64,000 nt of DNA from JABWAN01 sp041918175. Lineage in GTDB: Bacteria > Zhuqueibacterota > Zhuqueibacteria > Zhuqueibacterales > Zhuqueibacteraceae. Within the stretch, counting starts at the first letter, position 1; each line of letters opens with the position of its first letter. The notes under the pieces were generated by a model that did no database searches, had not been told where the DNA came from, and worked only from the letters and a program-made list of their open reading frames with translations. The translations under genes were made by a program, and so were the position numbers. This document shows positions 54,594 to 62,383 of this stretch, piece after piece. The stretch covers positions 372,001 to 436,000 of the forward strand of contig JAYRWE010000094.1 in the NCBI GenBank assembly GCA_041918175.1, given 5' to 3'.

Positions 54594-56303
54594 TCAAAGA
54601 TTCCCGCGCGTGATTTCTTTCACCGCATAATCGCACGCGCGCGCGGTGAGCGCCATGTACGTAAGCGAAGGATTTTGACACGCCGAGGAAGCCATGGCAG
54701 AGCCGTCGGTGATGAACACGTTCTTCACGTCATGGCATTGATTCCAACCGTTGAGCACCGAAGTCTTCGGATCGCGGCCCATGCGCGCGGTGCCCATCTC
54801 GTGAATGCAATAGCCGGGCGGATTTTCGTTGAGGAACGGCCGCACATTTTTCGCGCCCGAGGCTTCGAGCATTTCGGCGACGGAGTCGCGCATGTGCTCG
54901 CGCATTTTGTTTTCGTTCTCGCTCCATTTGCAATGCAGCTTGAGAATCGGAATGCCCCACGCATCTTTGTTGTTGGGATCCAACTCCACAAAATTTTCAT
55001 AGCGCGGCAAATGTTCGCCCCAGCCGCCGACCCACATTTGCCACTGCGCCGGTTGCCGCAACGCATTCTTGAAATCCGCGCCGAAGCCGGGCATGAACTT
55101 GCCGCGCTCCCAGCCCACGCGTGTGGCGCCGCCTTGACAACCAAAGCCGCGCAGAAAATTTTTGTTCTGCGTCTTCTCATCGAGATTTTGATAGCGTGGA
55201 ATGTAAATGCCGTTCGGGCGATTGCCGGAGTAATACTTGTCGCCGAAATCATAAAACTCCGCGGTCGCGCCTGCCTCGTAGGGATGATCCATCAAATAAT
55301 GTCCGAGCGCGCCGCTCGAATTTGCGAGGCCATTGGGGAAACGCGACGAAGTGGAATTAAGCATGATTTGCGCGGAGGCAATGGTGGAAGCGCAGAGAAA
55401 AATAATTTTCGCATGAACCTCAATCGTCTCGTGTGTGATCGCGTCGATCACGCGCACGCCCACGGCTTTGTCTTTTTCTTCATCATAAATCACGCTATGC
55501 ACCACGCTGTTCGGGCGAATGGTGAGATTGCCGGTAGCGAGCGCCGCGGGCAACGTTGAGCTGAGGCTGCTAAAATACGCGCCATTCGAGCAGCCGCGCT
55601 GACACGGGCCGCAATAGTGACAACGCTGCCGGCCTTTGTGCGGCACGGTGAGCACCGCGGCACGCCCGATGACCATTCTGCGTCCGGCATATTGTTTTTC
55701 AACTTGCTCTTTAACATGCAGCTCAACGCAGTTCATTTCCATGGGCGGAAGAAAATTGCCGTCAGGCAAATGCGGCACGCCGTCGTTGTTGCCGCTGATG
55801 CCGGCAAACTCTTCGACATAATCATACCACGGCGCGAGGTCTTTATAACGAATCGGCCAATCCACGCCGAAGCCGTCGCGGCCGTTCGCTTCGAAATCGA
55901 GATCGCTCCAGCGATAACTTTGCCGGCCCCACATGAGCGAGCGTCCGCCGAGATGATAGCCGCGAATCCACGTGAACGGTTTGTCCGCGTCGTGCGTGTA
56001 GGGATGTTGTTTGTCATTCACGAAGAAATGTTTCGTGGCCTCGCCGAACGCATAGCACGTGCTCTGCTTGGGATATTCGGCTTCATAGAGTTTGCGCTCG
56101 CCCATGCCGCGATAGCGAAACTCCCAAGCGCCTTTGTCTTCGGTGATATAATCTTTGCCGTGCTCGATCATGCGGCCGCGTTCGAGCACGAGCGTTTTGA
56201 GGCCTTTCTCGGTCAACTCCTTCGCGGCCCATCCGCCGGAAATGCCGGAGCCGACCACGATGGCATCGTAGGTTTGTTTTTTGATGAGGTTGAAATTGTT
56301 CAT
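54594..56303 (-). CDS. GMC family oxidoreductase
   Basis: This 569-residue flavoprotein has the FAD-binding VVGSGISGGWAAKEL (residues 16-30) and a catalytic-type His in CIHEMGTARMG near residue 515. A Cys-rich segment CHYCGPCQRGC is also present. The length fits the gluconate 2-dehydrogenase / sorbitol dehydrogenase large subunits. Its partner, a gluconate 2-dehydrogenase subunit-3 protein, is encoded just upstream. It would oxidise a sugar or sugar alcohol in the periplasm, exported with its partner. The start at 56303 has GGAG upstream; an extension to 56402 is palindromic repeat. Confidence 0.93.
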   Translation of the reverse strand: MNNFNLIKKQTYDAIVVGSGISGGWAAKELTEKGLKTLVLERGRMIEHGKDYITEDKGAWEFRYRGMGERKLYEAEYPKQSTCYAFGEATKHFFVNDKQHPYTHDADKPFTWIRGYHLGGRSLMWGRQSYRWSDLDFEANGRDGFGVDWPIRYKDLAPWYDYVEEFAGISGNNDGVPHLPDGNFLPPMEMNCVELHVKEQVEKQYAGRRMVIGRAAVLTVPHKGRQRCHYCGPCQRGCSNGAYFSSLSSTLPAALATGNLTIRPNSVVHSVIYDEEKDKAVGVRVIDAITHETIEVHAKIIFLCASTIASAQIMLNSTSSRFPNGLANSSGALGHYLMDHPYEAGATAEFYDFGDKYYSGNRPNGIYIPRYQNLDEKTQNKNFLRGFGCQGGATRVGWERGKFMPGFGADFKNALRQPAQWQMWVGGWGEHLPRYENFVELDPNNKDAWGIPILKLHCKWSENENKMREHMRDSVAEMLEASGAKNVRPFLNENPPGYCIHEMGTARMGRDPKTSVLNGWNQCHDVKNVFITDGSAMASSACQNPSLTYMALTARACDYAVKEITRGNL

Positions 56304-56374
56304 AAGGAGTGCTCCATCTGTTCGTAATGGCGCCTTCCGGCGCATGGATGTGATCAACCTTTGCTTGTTCTGCT

Positions 56375-56489
56375 CGTTCCCAAACTTTGTTTGGGAACGC
56401 AATTGTTTGAGAAACTCTGTTTCGACTTTTATGCAACAGCCAAAACGAGTTTCTACAGCAAGCGCGTTCCCAAACGGAGTTTGGGAACG
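56375..56489. repeat. composite palindrome, copy 4
   Basis: A full-length copy: cgttcccaaactttgtttgg at the left, gaaactctgtttcg and the less regular cgagtttct inside, and cgttcccaaacggagtttgg at the right. It lies between the GMC gene and its partner gene. Confidence 0.9.
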
Positions 56490-56512
56490 AGAAGAAAGAA
56501 CGAGAGGTCAAC

Positions 56513-57100
56513 TCAATTCAACTCCGCCCACGTCTTACCGACGCGGCCCAAGGGAATGCAGCCTTCAAAGCGATCGGTTGCGGGTTGAAACTCCAACTCA
56601 TCCGTCATGCCGATGGTGGAAGTGTAATAACCCACGAGCGTGAGTTCTTTCATCATGCCAAAGAACGGAATCGCTTTCGCGCCGCGTTGCCGTGCGGCGA
56701 GGGCTTCATTGTCGAGCGCCGTGAGCAATGCGGTTTGCTGCTCCGTTGTTCCGTCTAGAAATTTTTTGCCATTTGCATTTTGAAAACGCGTCGCCAGCTC
56801 ATTCAAGCCGCTCATGAAGCGTGCGCGATCTTCGGCAGGATACCACTCGGTGAGGATGAGATCGATGAACTCATTCACTTTCGCGGCCTTTGCGCCGGGC
56901 GTGTCCGTCGCGGGAATGATCATCTCGGCCAACGTTGTCACCAATTCATTTTGCTCGGCGGACAAAGTTTGCGGTAGCCACGGCTTTTCCACTTGCCGCG
57001 AACTGGGCGCGCAGCCGCTCAACACCGCGTTCAACAACGGCGCAGACACCGCGCCGCCCATGAGCATGGCAACATGTTGCAAAGCTTCTCTTCGGTTCAT
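56513..57100 (-). CDS. gluconate 2-dehydrogenase subunit 3 family protein
   Basis: This 195-residue protein starts with a twin-arginine signal (MNRREALQHVAMLMGG) and a lipobox-like VLSGCAPSS. The mature part matches the family: LVTTLAEMIIPATDTPGAKAAKVNEFIDL ... GKTWAELN. Subunit 3 exports the GMC subunit by hitch-hiking through Tat. GGAG lies 5 nt before the ATG. The two genes are 209 bp apart, separated by a composite palindrome, so the operon may have been split by repeat insertion. Confidence 0.93.
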   Translation of the reverse strand: MNRREALQHVAMLMGGAVSAPLLNAVLSGCAPSSRQVEKPWLPQTLSAEQNELVTTLAEMIIPATDTPGAKAAKVNEFIDLILTEWYPAEDRARFMSGLNELATRFQNANGKKFLDGTTEQQTALLTALDNEALAARQRGAKAIPFFGMMKELTLVGYYTSTIGMTDELEFQPATDRFEGCIPLGRVGKTWAELN

Positions 57101-57159
57101 GCATACTCCATTTTTGTTTTTCGTTTCTAAAGTGCGGCTTTCTCTCTTGTCATTCCGAG

Positions 57160-57410
57160 GCTGATCTGTTTTTGTTCCGTCGCTGCTTCACCGAGGGTTC
57201 TTCGTTGCTTGTTTACCTGACTTTTATCTTTTCAAAGCTGGGTGACTTCAAAGCGATGGCATCCCGTCGCCGAGCTTGCGTTTTCAAATTGGGTTTTTGC
57301 TTTTCCCAGTCTGCGAAGCGCTTTATGCCACCTCGCGTGCAAAGGCCACCTCGGTAAACAAGCGGAGAAGACCCGCAAGAACGCGCAGCGACAAAACAAA
57401 AAAAGAGTCG
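57160..57410. repeat. 235-bp gtcgctgct element, direct full copy
   Basis: This is the best-preserved copy. Its ends tttttgttccgtcgctgc and gcagcgacaaaacaaaaaaa are inverted repeats with a few mismatches. The interior reads caccgaggg, cttgtttacctgacttttatc, gacttcaaagcgatggc, cttttcccagtctgcg, gcaaaggccacctcggtaaa. It has no ORF of meaning. It lies between the GMC partner gene and the SSS symporter gene. Confidence 0.9.
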
Positions 57411-57432
57411 CCATGTGCCCTCATAATTTGCT

Positions 57433-57544
57433 CGTTCCCAAGCTCCGTTTGGGAACGCAATTGTTTGAGAAACTCCGTTTTGATTTTGAGCAGCCGAAAC
57501 AGAGTTTCTGCGGCAAGCGCGTTCCCAAACGGAGTTTGGGAACG
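57433..57544. repeat. composite palindrome, copy 5
   Basis: A complete copy with outer palindromes at both ends (the left one has one base change, cccaagctccgtttggg) and gaaactccgttttg plus gaaacagagtttctg inside. It lies 22 bp to the right of the 235-bp element, so the gap is almost wholly repeat. Confidence 0.9.
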
Positions 57545-57597
57545 AGAGGCTTTTCGTTTCGCGCGCTCCCCAACAGAATTCGGGAACGAGAGGCTTT

Positions 57598-59226
57598 TCA
57601 TCCTCTAAAATAAATCCAAATCACTCCTACCAACGCGATGAGCAGCAGGCTCAACATGAAATCTTTACGCCGCCATTTCGGCTCCGAAGCCGGCAAGCTT
57701 GAGGGCAAATGCTCGGCAGTGGCATGCGTAAGCCCCGCGAGTTTTGCAAGCGAAGGCGCGGGCGCGGTGAAACTCACGAGCACGAGCACCGCGGTGCAAA
57801 TCACAAACAGGAACAATGCGAAGTGCAAAAAGTTGATGTCAGCAAACGTGTACATCAAACCGGAGAGCGAGGCTTTGTTCAATTCCGCGAAGAGCCGGCC
57901 CATGCCCAACACGAAACCCGTGAGGAGCGCCGCCATCGCGCCGCGGGCGTTCACACGTTTCCACGCAATGCCGATGAGAAACACCGCGGCAATCGGCGGA
58001 GAGATGTAAGCTTGCACGCTTTGCAAGTATTGATACAACTGTCCGGAGATGAGCTTCATCGTCGGAATCCACAACAAGCCGAAGCCAACGAGAATGACGG
58101 TTGAAACTTGGCCGACCCACACGAGTTGTTTCTCGCTCGCCTGCGGTTTTAGTTTTTTGTAGATGTCCCACGTGATGAGCGTCGAGCACGAATTGAACAC
58201 AGAGGAGAGCGAGCTCATCAACGCGGCGAGCAAGCCGGCGACGACTACGCCACGCAAGCCGCTGGGCAAGAGCGCGCCGACGAGTGTGGGCAAAGCTTTG
58301 TCGGGTTGATCTAATTGCAACAGACCTTTTTGCGCCAGCGCGGCCGCAATGACGCCGGGAATAACGAAGAGGAAAAGCGGAAGGAGTTTGAGCATGCCGC
58401 CGAAGATGGTGCCGCGTCGCGCGTGATCTTGATTCGTGGCCGCGAGCACGCGCTGCACAATGAATTGATCGGTACACCAATACCACACGCCGAGGATTGG
58501 CGCGCCGAGCAGAATGCCGGTCCACGGAAAATTCGGATCGGTCATGGGCAGCCACATGTTGAAGAACGAGCTGTCGAGGCTCGCGCGCAATTCGCTCCAG
58601 CCGCCGAGTTCGATCAAACCTGCGACGGTGACGACAATCGCGCCGCCGATGAGGACGAACATTTGCATCATGTCGGTATAGAGCACCGCGCGCAAACCGC
58701 CGAACACCGTGTAGATGCCGGTGGCGATGACGACGACGAGCGCGCCCGTCCAAAAGTTAATGCCCATGAGCGCTTCGAACACAATGCCGCCCGCGGCAAT
58801 GGTCACGGAAATTTTCGTGAGCACGTAGCTGATGATCGAAACAATGGCGAGATACCAACGCGCGCCGGTGGAGTAACGTCGCTCGAGAAATTCCGGCATG
58901 GTAAAGACGCCGCTGCGCAAATAAAACGGAACGAACAGCCAACCGAGAATGAGCAGCATGAAACACGCGAGCACTTCGAATTGCCCCACGGCCACGCCGC
59001 TCGCCGCGCCCGTGCCCGCCAAGCCCACGAGATGCTCCGCGCCTATGTTCGAAGCAAAGAGCGAAGCTCCGATGATGAACCAACCGGTGTTGCGGCCCGC
59101 GAGAAAATACTCCGCAGAGCTTTCGCGCGTTTTCGTGCCGCTGCCCGTGGTGCGATATGCCACCACGAACACGACGACGAAATACAACGCGACAACCAAC
59201 CAATCGAGACCGCTGAAATGGGACAC
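57598..59226 (-). CDS. sodium/solute symporter (SSS family, SGLT-like)
   Basis: This 542-residue protein has about 14 hydrophobic segments. Visible marks are SSAEYFLAGRNTGWFIIGASLFASNIGAEH (SSS N-terminal block, sodium site), GGLRAVLYTDMMQ and LLAALMSSLSSVFNS. The closest subfamily is the sugar-transporting SGLT/vSGLT type. A GTG start is used, preceded by GGAGGAGGAG. It would take up sugars with sodium; the glycosidases next door give the likely source. Confidence 0.92.
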   Translation of the reverse strand: MSHFSGLDWLVVALYFVVVFVVAYRTTGSGTKTRESSAEYFLAGRNTGWFIIGASLFASNIGAEHLVGLAGTGAASGVAVGQFEVLACFMLLILGWLFVPFYLRSGVFTMPEFLERRYSTGARWYLAIVSIISYVLTKISVTIAAGGIVFEALMGINFWTGALVVVIATGIYTVFGGLRAVLYTDMMQMFVLIGGAIVVTVAGLIELGGWSELRASLDSSFFNMWLPMTDPNFPWTGILLGAPILGVWYWCTDQFIVQRVLAATNQDHARRGTIFGGMLKLLPLFLFVIPGVIAAALAQKGLLQLDQPDKALPTLVGALLPSGLRGVVVAGLLAALMSSLSSVFNSCSTLITWDIYKKLKPQASEKQLVWVGQVSTVILVGFGLLWIPTMKLISGQLYQYLQSVQAYISPPIAAVFLIGIAWKRVNARGAMAALLTGFVLGMGRLFAELNKASLSGLMYTFADINFLHFALFLFVICTAVLVLVSFTAPAPSLAKLAGLTHATAEHLPSSLPASEPKWRRKDFMLSLLLIALVGVIWIYFRG

Positions 59227-59303
59227 GTTGCTCCTCCTCCGTTGGTAAGAACGCCTGGCTTAGACAACGATATATTTGTTATTCATCATTGAGCTTTATC
59301 ATT

Positions 59304-60491
59304 TCACCGCAGCAACAACATCTTAATCTCTTTTTGAAATCGCGTCGTGCGCAAGCTCGCGATATACACGCCGCTGCTCAATGCACTCGCGTCGAAGCGC
59401 AGCGCGTATTGCCCCGCGCTTTGCTGCTTCTCCACAAGCGTGGCGATCTTCTTGCCGGTGAGATCATAAATCTCCAACGACACGGAATCCGCCTGCGGCA
59501 AATCATAGTGCAGCGTTGTCGTGGGATTAAACGGATTTGGGAAATTTTGATGGAGCGCATAACTTTGCGGCACGAAGCGGTCTTCGCGCGTGTCCACGCG
59601 CACGCTGCGGTCGCGATACACGCGCACGTAATCCACTTCCATGCGCTGCGGGAACGTCGTCGTTGCATCCGGGCTGCCGGGCCAATTGCCGCCGACCGCG
59701 AGATTCAACAAAAGATGAAAACGCTGATTAAACGGCGCGGGAAACGGGCCGCCGGTTGAATGCCATTGCGTGCGCGTTTGAAAATGCAGGTCGTCCATGT
59801 ACCAACGCATCTCGCCGGGTTGCCATTCGAGGCGAAACGTGTGGAAGTCATCCGAAAAATTTCCCGCGGGCAAAGTATATGAGCCGGTGGTGGAAGTGTT
59901 ATTGGGCCACGCGCCGCCAAAGTGCAATGTGCCGTGCATGCGATTCGGCTCATGGCCGACGAGTTCCATAATGTCGATCTCGCCGCTTGCGGCCCAGCCG
60001 CCATACACGTTGTCCGAAGGCAGCATCCAGATCGCGGGCCAAATGCCTTTGCCGAACGGCAGCTTCGCGCGAATCTCAAAACGGCCGTAGGCCCAATCGC
60101 CTTTCGTGAGCGTGCGCATGCGCGCGGACGTATAGCTCTTGCCGCCGAAGGTTTCTTTCTTCGCCGTAATGACGAGCTTGCCGTTTTCAATCGTCGCGTT
60201 CTCGCGGCGATAATACTCCAACTCATTGTTGCCCCAACCGGGAATGCCGTATGCCGAGCCGTCGCCGATCATGAACTCCCATTTGCCAACATCGATGCCC
60301 GCGGCGTCAAACTCATCGGACCAAACGAGATCCCAAGTTTGGGCGTATGTGGGTGAGAATGAAAACGTATGAATGAAGATAATCGTTGTGCAAACGAGTT
60401 GGAATCTCAGCAACCTCCACCGAACAATTCCCCCCTTGAGGGGGGTTCGGGGGGTGTTCTTGATAGCGGCAACAATATTCAGAGTCATCAT
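59304..60491 (-). CDS. GH16 beta-glucanase with sorting domain and repeat-derived N-terminus
   Basis: This 395-residue secreted glycosidase has the GH16 catalytic motif GEIDIMELVG, with both Glu and the Asp, and WVPAIW-like WPAIWMLPSD near it. After the GH16 domain (about 50-300) comes a FlgD-like sorting domain (ALHQNFPNPFNPTTTLHYDL ... IKMLLLR). It would cut beta-1,3 or mixed-linkage glucan or agarose. The ATG at 60491 has GGAG 6 nt upstream; an earlier TTG exists. The first 25 codons (IKNTPRTPLKGGI) come from a G/C-rich repeat, and the signal helix follows at FQLVCTTIIFIHTFSFS. Confidence 0.93.
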   Translation of the reverse strand: MMTLNIVAAIKNTPRTPLKGGIVRWRLLRFQLVCTTIIFIHTFSFSPTYAQTWDLVWSDEFDAAGIDVGKWEFMIGDGSAYGIPGWGNNELEYYRRENATIENGKLVITAKKETFGGKSYTSARMRTLTKGDWAYGRFEIRAKLPFGKGIWPAIWMLPSDNVYGGWAASGEIDIMELVGHEPNRMHGTLHFGGAWPNNTSTTGSYTLPAGNFSDDFHTFRLEWQPGEMRWYMDDLHFQTRTQWHSTGGPFPAPFNQRFHLLLNLAVGGNWPGSPDATTTFPQRMEVDYVRVYRDRSVRVDTREDRFVPQSYALHQNFPNPFNPTTTLHYDLPQADSVSLEIYDLTGKKIATLVEKQQSAGQYALRFDASALSSGVYIASLRTTRFQKEIKMLLLR

Positions 60492-60572
60492 CACAAGCTC
60501 CAATCTTTTAGTTTAATTTCGAATGCTCCACGATGCTGAACGACACCCCCCTAGCCCCCCTCAAGGGGGGAA
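60429..60572. repeat. G/C-rich element pair spanning the GH16 start
   Basis: Half-units at 60429-60458 (ccccccttgag...gggggtgttc) and 60541-60572 (gacacccccctagcccc...) face each other across about 80 bp. The start codon (60491) and its ribosome site are between them, and the right flank supplies the first codons of the GH16 protein. Confidence 0.9.
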
Positions 60573-60597
60573 TTTTAACGCCAAGCGCCGCGCCGCT

Positions 60598-61908
60598 TCA
60601 CTTCAACCCTAGCGCAGCCACATATCCCGCATTCACGCGTGTGCGCTCCAGCCGCACACTCTCCAACAACGCGGCGAGCGCGGCGCGGCTGTGCTCGATG
60701 GGTGGGCGATGCTGTTTGATTTTTTCGGGATCGAGGTTGCGCACTTTTTCATACGCGACGATTTCATCCCAATGGGGCGGTTTATCAAACGAACGAATAC
60801 AACTCGGCGCGTCCATCTTTTTATATGGCCAAAAACACCAGCCGATGTCGTGCGTTTCGAGCAACGTGCGAAACGTATTGATCCACTCATCCGTGTTCTC
60901 TCCCGATTCGCCGAGCCAGAGCGGAACGTTGTGCTTCGCGCTGTAATCGAGATACTCTTGAATTTGGGATTGCTCCGGCGGGGTCCAATACTTGTGAAAA
61001 GTATAAACGAGGTTCTTGTCAAACGGAGCGCCGAAGACTTTGAAGTTCGAGTTCCACTGCGCTCCGCCGAGGAAGATGATGTGGTGTGGATCGATTGCGC
61101 GAATCGCAGTTACGAGGCGTTGGTAAAGTGGCTCCAATTGCGGGTTGAAGCGGTCATAGCCTTCGAAGTGCGGGATCGGTTCGTTGAGCAAATCATAGCC
61201 GAGCACGGCGGGTTCATCACGATAACGCGCGGCGATTCGTTTCCATATTTCAACCAAACGATCTTGGCACTCTGTGCTCTCAAAGAGCCACGGATGCCCG
61301 ACGCTGTCGTCGATGTTCGTTCCGGTTTGGCCGCACGGCGCGGCGTGCATGTCGAGAATGACGTAGAGGCCTTCGGCTTTGCTCCATGCAATCGCGCTGT
61401 CCAGCAAGGCAAAACCTTCATCAAGCCACACGTGCGGATAATCTTCCGGCGTGAGCAGTTTGTAATTGAACGGCAGACGCAGCGAGTTGAGGCCGATTTG
61501 TTTGAGGTAACGAATATCCGCGCGCGTGATATAGTTCGCGCGGAATTTTTTCCAAAATACGTTTGCTTCAGCGGGGCCGACCAACTCTTTGACAAGCTGC
61601 TCAATCTGCCACGGCGCGGTCGCGACTTCAAACTTGAACATGTAGCCTTCGGGCATGAGCCAATTGCCGAGGTTGATGCCGCGCAACAAAATCGGCTTGC
61701 CTTCGGGTGTGAGAATTTGTTTGCCCTCGATGCGCGCGAAGCGAGGTTGCGGCGTGTTGTCGCAGCCGCTCATGCATGCAACGCATAGAAGCAAACTTGT
61801 GAGCATGATGATGAGCAGCTTGCTTCTACTGCGAGCACATGCAGCAATTCCCCCCTTGAGGGGGGCCAGGGGGGTGTTCTTCATTGCGAAAACAGATTTC
61901 CGATTCAT
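60598..61908 (-). CDS. GH5-type cellulase-family lipoprotein
   Basis: This protein has a lipoprotein signal (LLCVACMSGC; the start is uncertain at 61908, 61884 or 61806) and a glycoside hydrolase family 5 domain. RGINLGNWLMPEGYMF opens the barrel, the acid/base Glu is in YDLLNEPIPHF, and the nucleophile Glu is in PLWLGESGEN. HKYWTPP and WCFWPYKK are typical barrel ends. It cleaves beta-1,4 or beta-1,3 linked glucan or mannan and is probably anchored to the outer membrane. A KNTPLAPLKGG stretch before the signal is the translation of the G/C-rich repeat. Confidence 0.9.
   Translation of the reverse strand: MNRKSVFAMKNTPLAPLKGGIAACARSRSKLLIIMLTSLLLCVACMSGCDNTPQPRFARIEGKQILTPEGKPILLRGINLGNWLMPEGYMFKFEVATAPWQIEQLVKELVGPAEANVFWKKFRANYITRADIRYLKQIGLNSLRLPFNYKLLTPEDYPHVWLDEGFALLDSAIAWSKAEGLYVILDMHAAPCGQTGTNIDDSVGHPWLFESTECQDRLVEIWKRIAARYRDEPAVLGYDLLNEPIPHFEGYDRFNPQLEPLYQRLVTAIRAIDPHHIIFLGGAQWNSNFKVFGAPFDKNLVYTFHKYWTPPEQSQIQEYLDYSAKHNVPLWLGESGENTDEWINTFRTLLETHDIGWCFWPYKKMDAPSCIRSFDKPPHWDEIVAYEKVRNLDPEKIKQHRPPIEHSRAALAALLESVRLERTRVNAGYVAALGLK
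61848..61880. repeat. G/C-rich half-element in GH5 start region
   Basis: A single half-unit (ttccccccttgag...gggggtgttct) lies within the first codons of the GH5 gene if its start is at 61908 or 61884. Confidence 0.85.
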
Positions 61909-61911
61909 GAG

Positions 61912-62018
61912 GCTTTTGCTTTTTCCAATCTGCGAAGCGCTGTAAGTCACCTCGCTTGAAAAGACAAGGTAAGATAAACAAGCGGAGATGAACCCTCGGT
62001 GGAGCAGCGACAAAACAT
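61912..62018. repeat. 235-bp element, rearranged partial copy
   Basis: The interior block gcttttgctttttccaatctgcg is followed by the reversed left end (cacctcgcttgaaaagacaag ... accctcggtggagcagcgac). The order does not match the full copies, as if a deletion had joined two inverted parts. Confidence 0.7.
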
Positions 62019-62067
62019 GAAAAGCTCATATGGCTTGAACGCAAAGCGATGACAACGAAAAAAAAAC

Positions 62068-62155
62068 TTTCCGCCGAGCGACGCCGAAGACACCGAGCTT
62101 CGCCGAAAAAAGCTTTTATTCGGCGACACTCGGTGACTTCGGCGAATTTCGGCGG
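62068..62155. repeat. long imperfect hairpin in the 61.9-62.4 kb gap
   Basis: The sequence tccgccgagcgacgccgaagacaccgagc pairs with the downstream gctcggtgtctt-like series (ggcgacactcggtgacttcggcgaatttcggcgga) with mismatches, and the arms enclose about 20 bp. It is a sizable inverted repeat with no sign of coding and no other copy noted in the window. Confidence 0.5.
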
Positions 62156-62206
62156 ATGAGCTTTTCGTGTTTGGCACTGGGGGGGTTCGGGTTGTGGAAG
62201 ATTCTT

Positions 62207-62350
62207 AGTGCGCGTCTGAAAATTACTTCCCGAAATCGCCGTAGTCCCGCCCCCCTGCGGGGCGTTGATGGAACTCAAAAATTTCATTGTTCCACCATCC
62301 GCCCACAAGGGGCGGGGACTACGATCGCGCGGGAAGTTATTTTTAGATGA
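62207..62350. repeat. 146-bp long-hairpin element, copy 2
   Basis: Same order and orientation as the copy at 21599-21744, starting agtgcgcgtctgaaaattac. The inner stem has one C/G run shortened by a base (ccgcccccctgcgggg against ccgcccccttgtgggg). The end is gggaagttatttttagatga. It lies next to the S9 peptidase stop. Confidence 0.9.
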
Positions 62351-62383
62351 ACCCTTACAATGCTAAGTCATGAAAAAGTGGTG

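Larger units (their letters stand above)
61909..62383. other. 475-bp repeat-rich gap
   Basis: No gene is seen. It holds a rearranged copy of the 235-bp element (61912-62018), a stretch with ccgccgagcgacgccgaag and its near-inverse (62068-62155), and the long-hairpin element copy 2 (62207-62350). Confidence 0.8.

Noticed and set aside
56304..56402. Extension of the GMC protein by 33 residues
   Set aside because: The codons come from a composite palindrome; the ATG at 56303 has a GGAG and precedes the FAD fold.
37165..57544. Composite palindromes taken as a CRISPR array
   Set aside because: Copies are kilobases apart with no regular spacers, and no cas genes are present.
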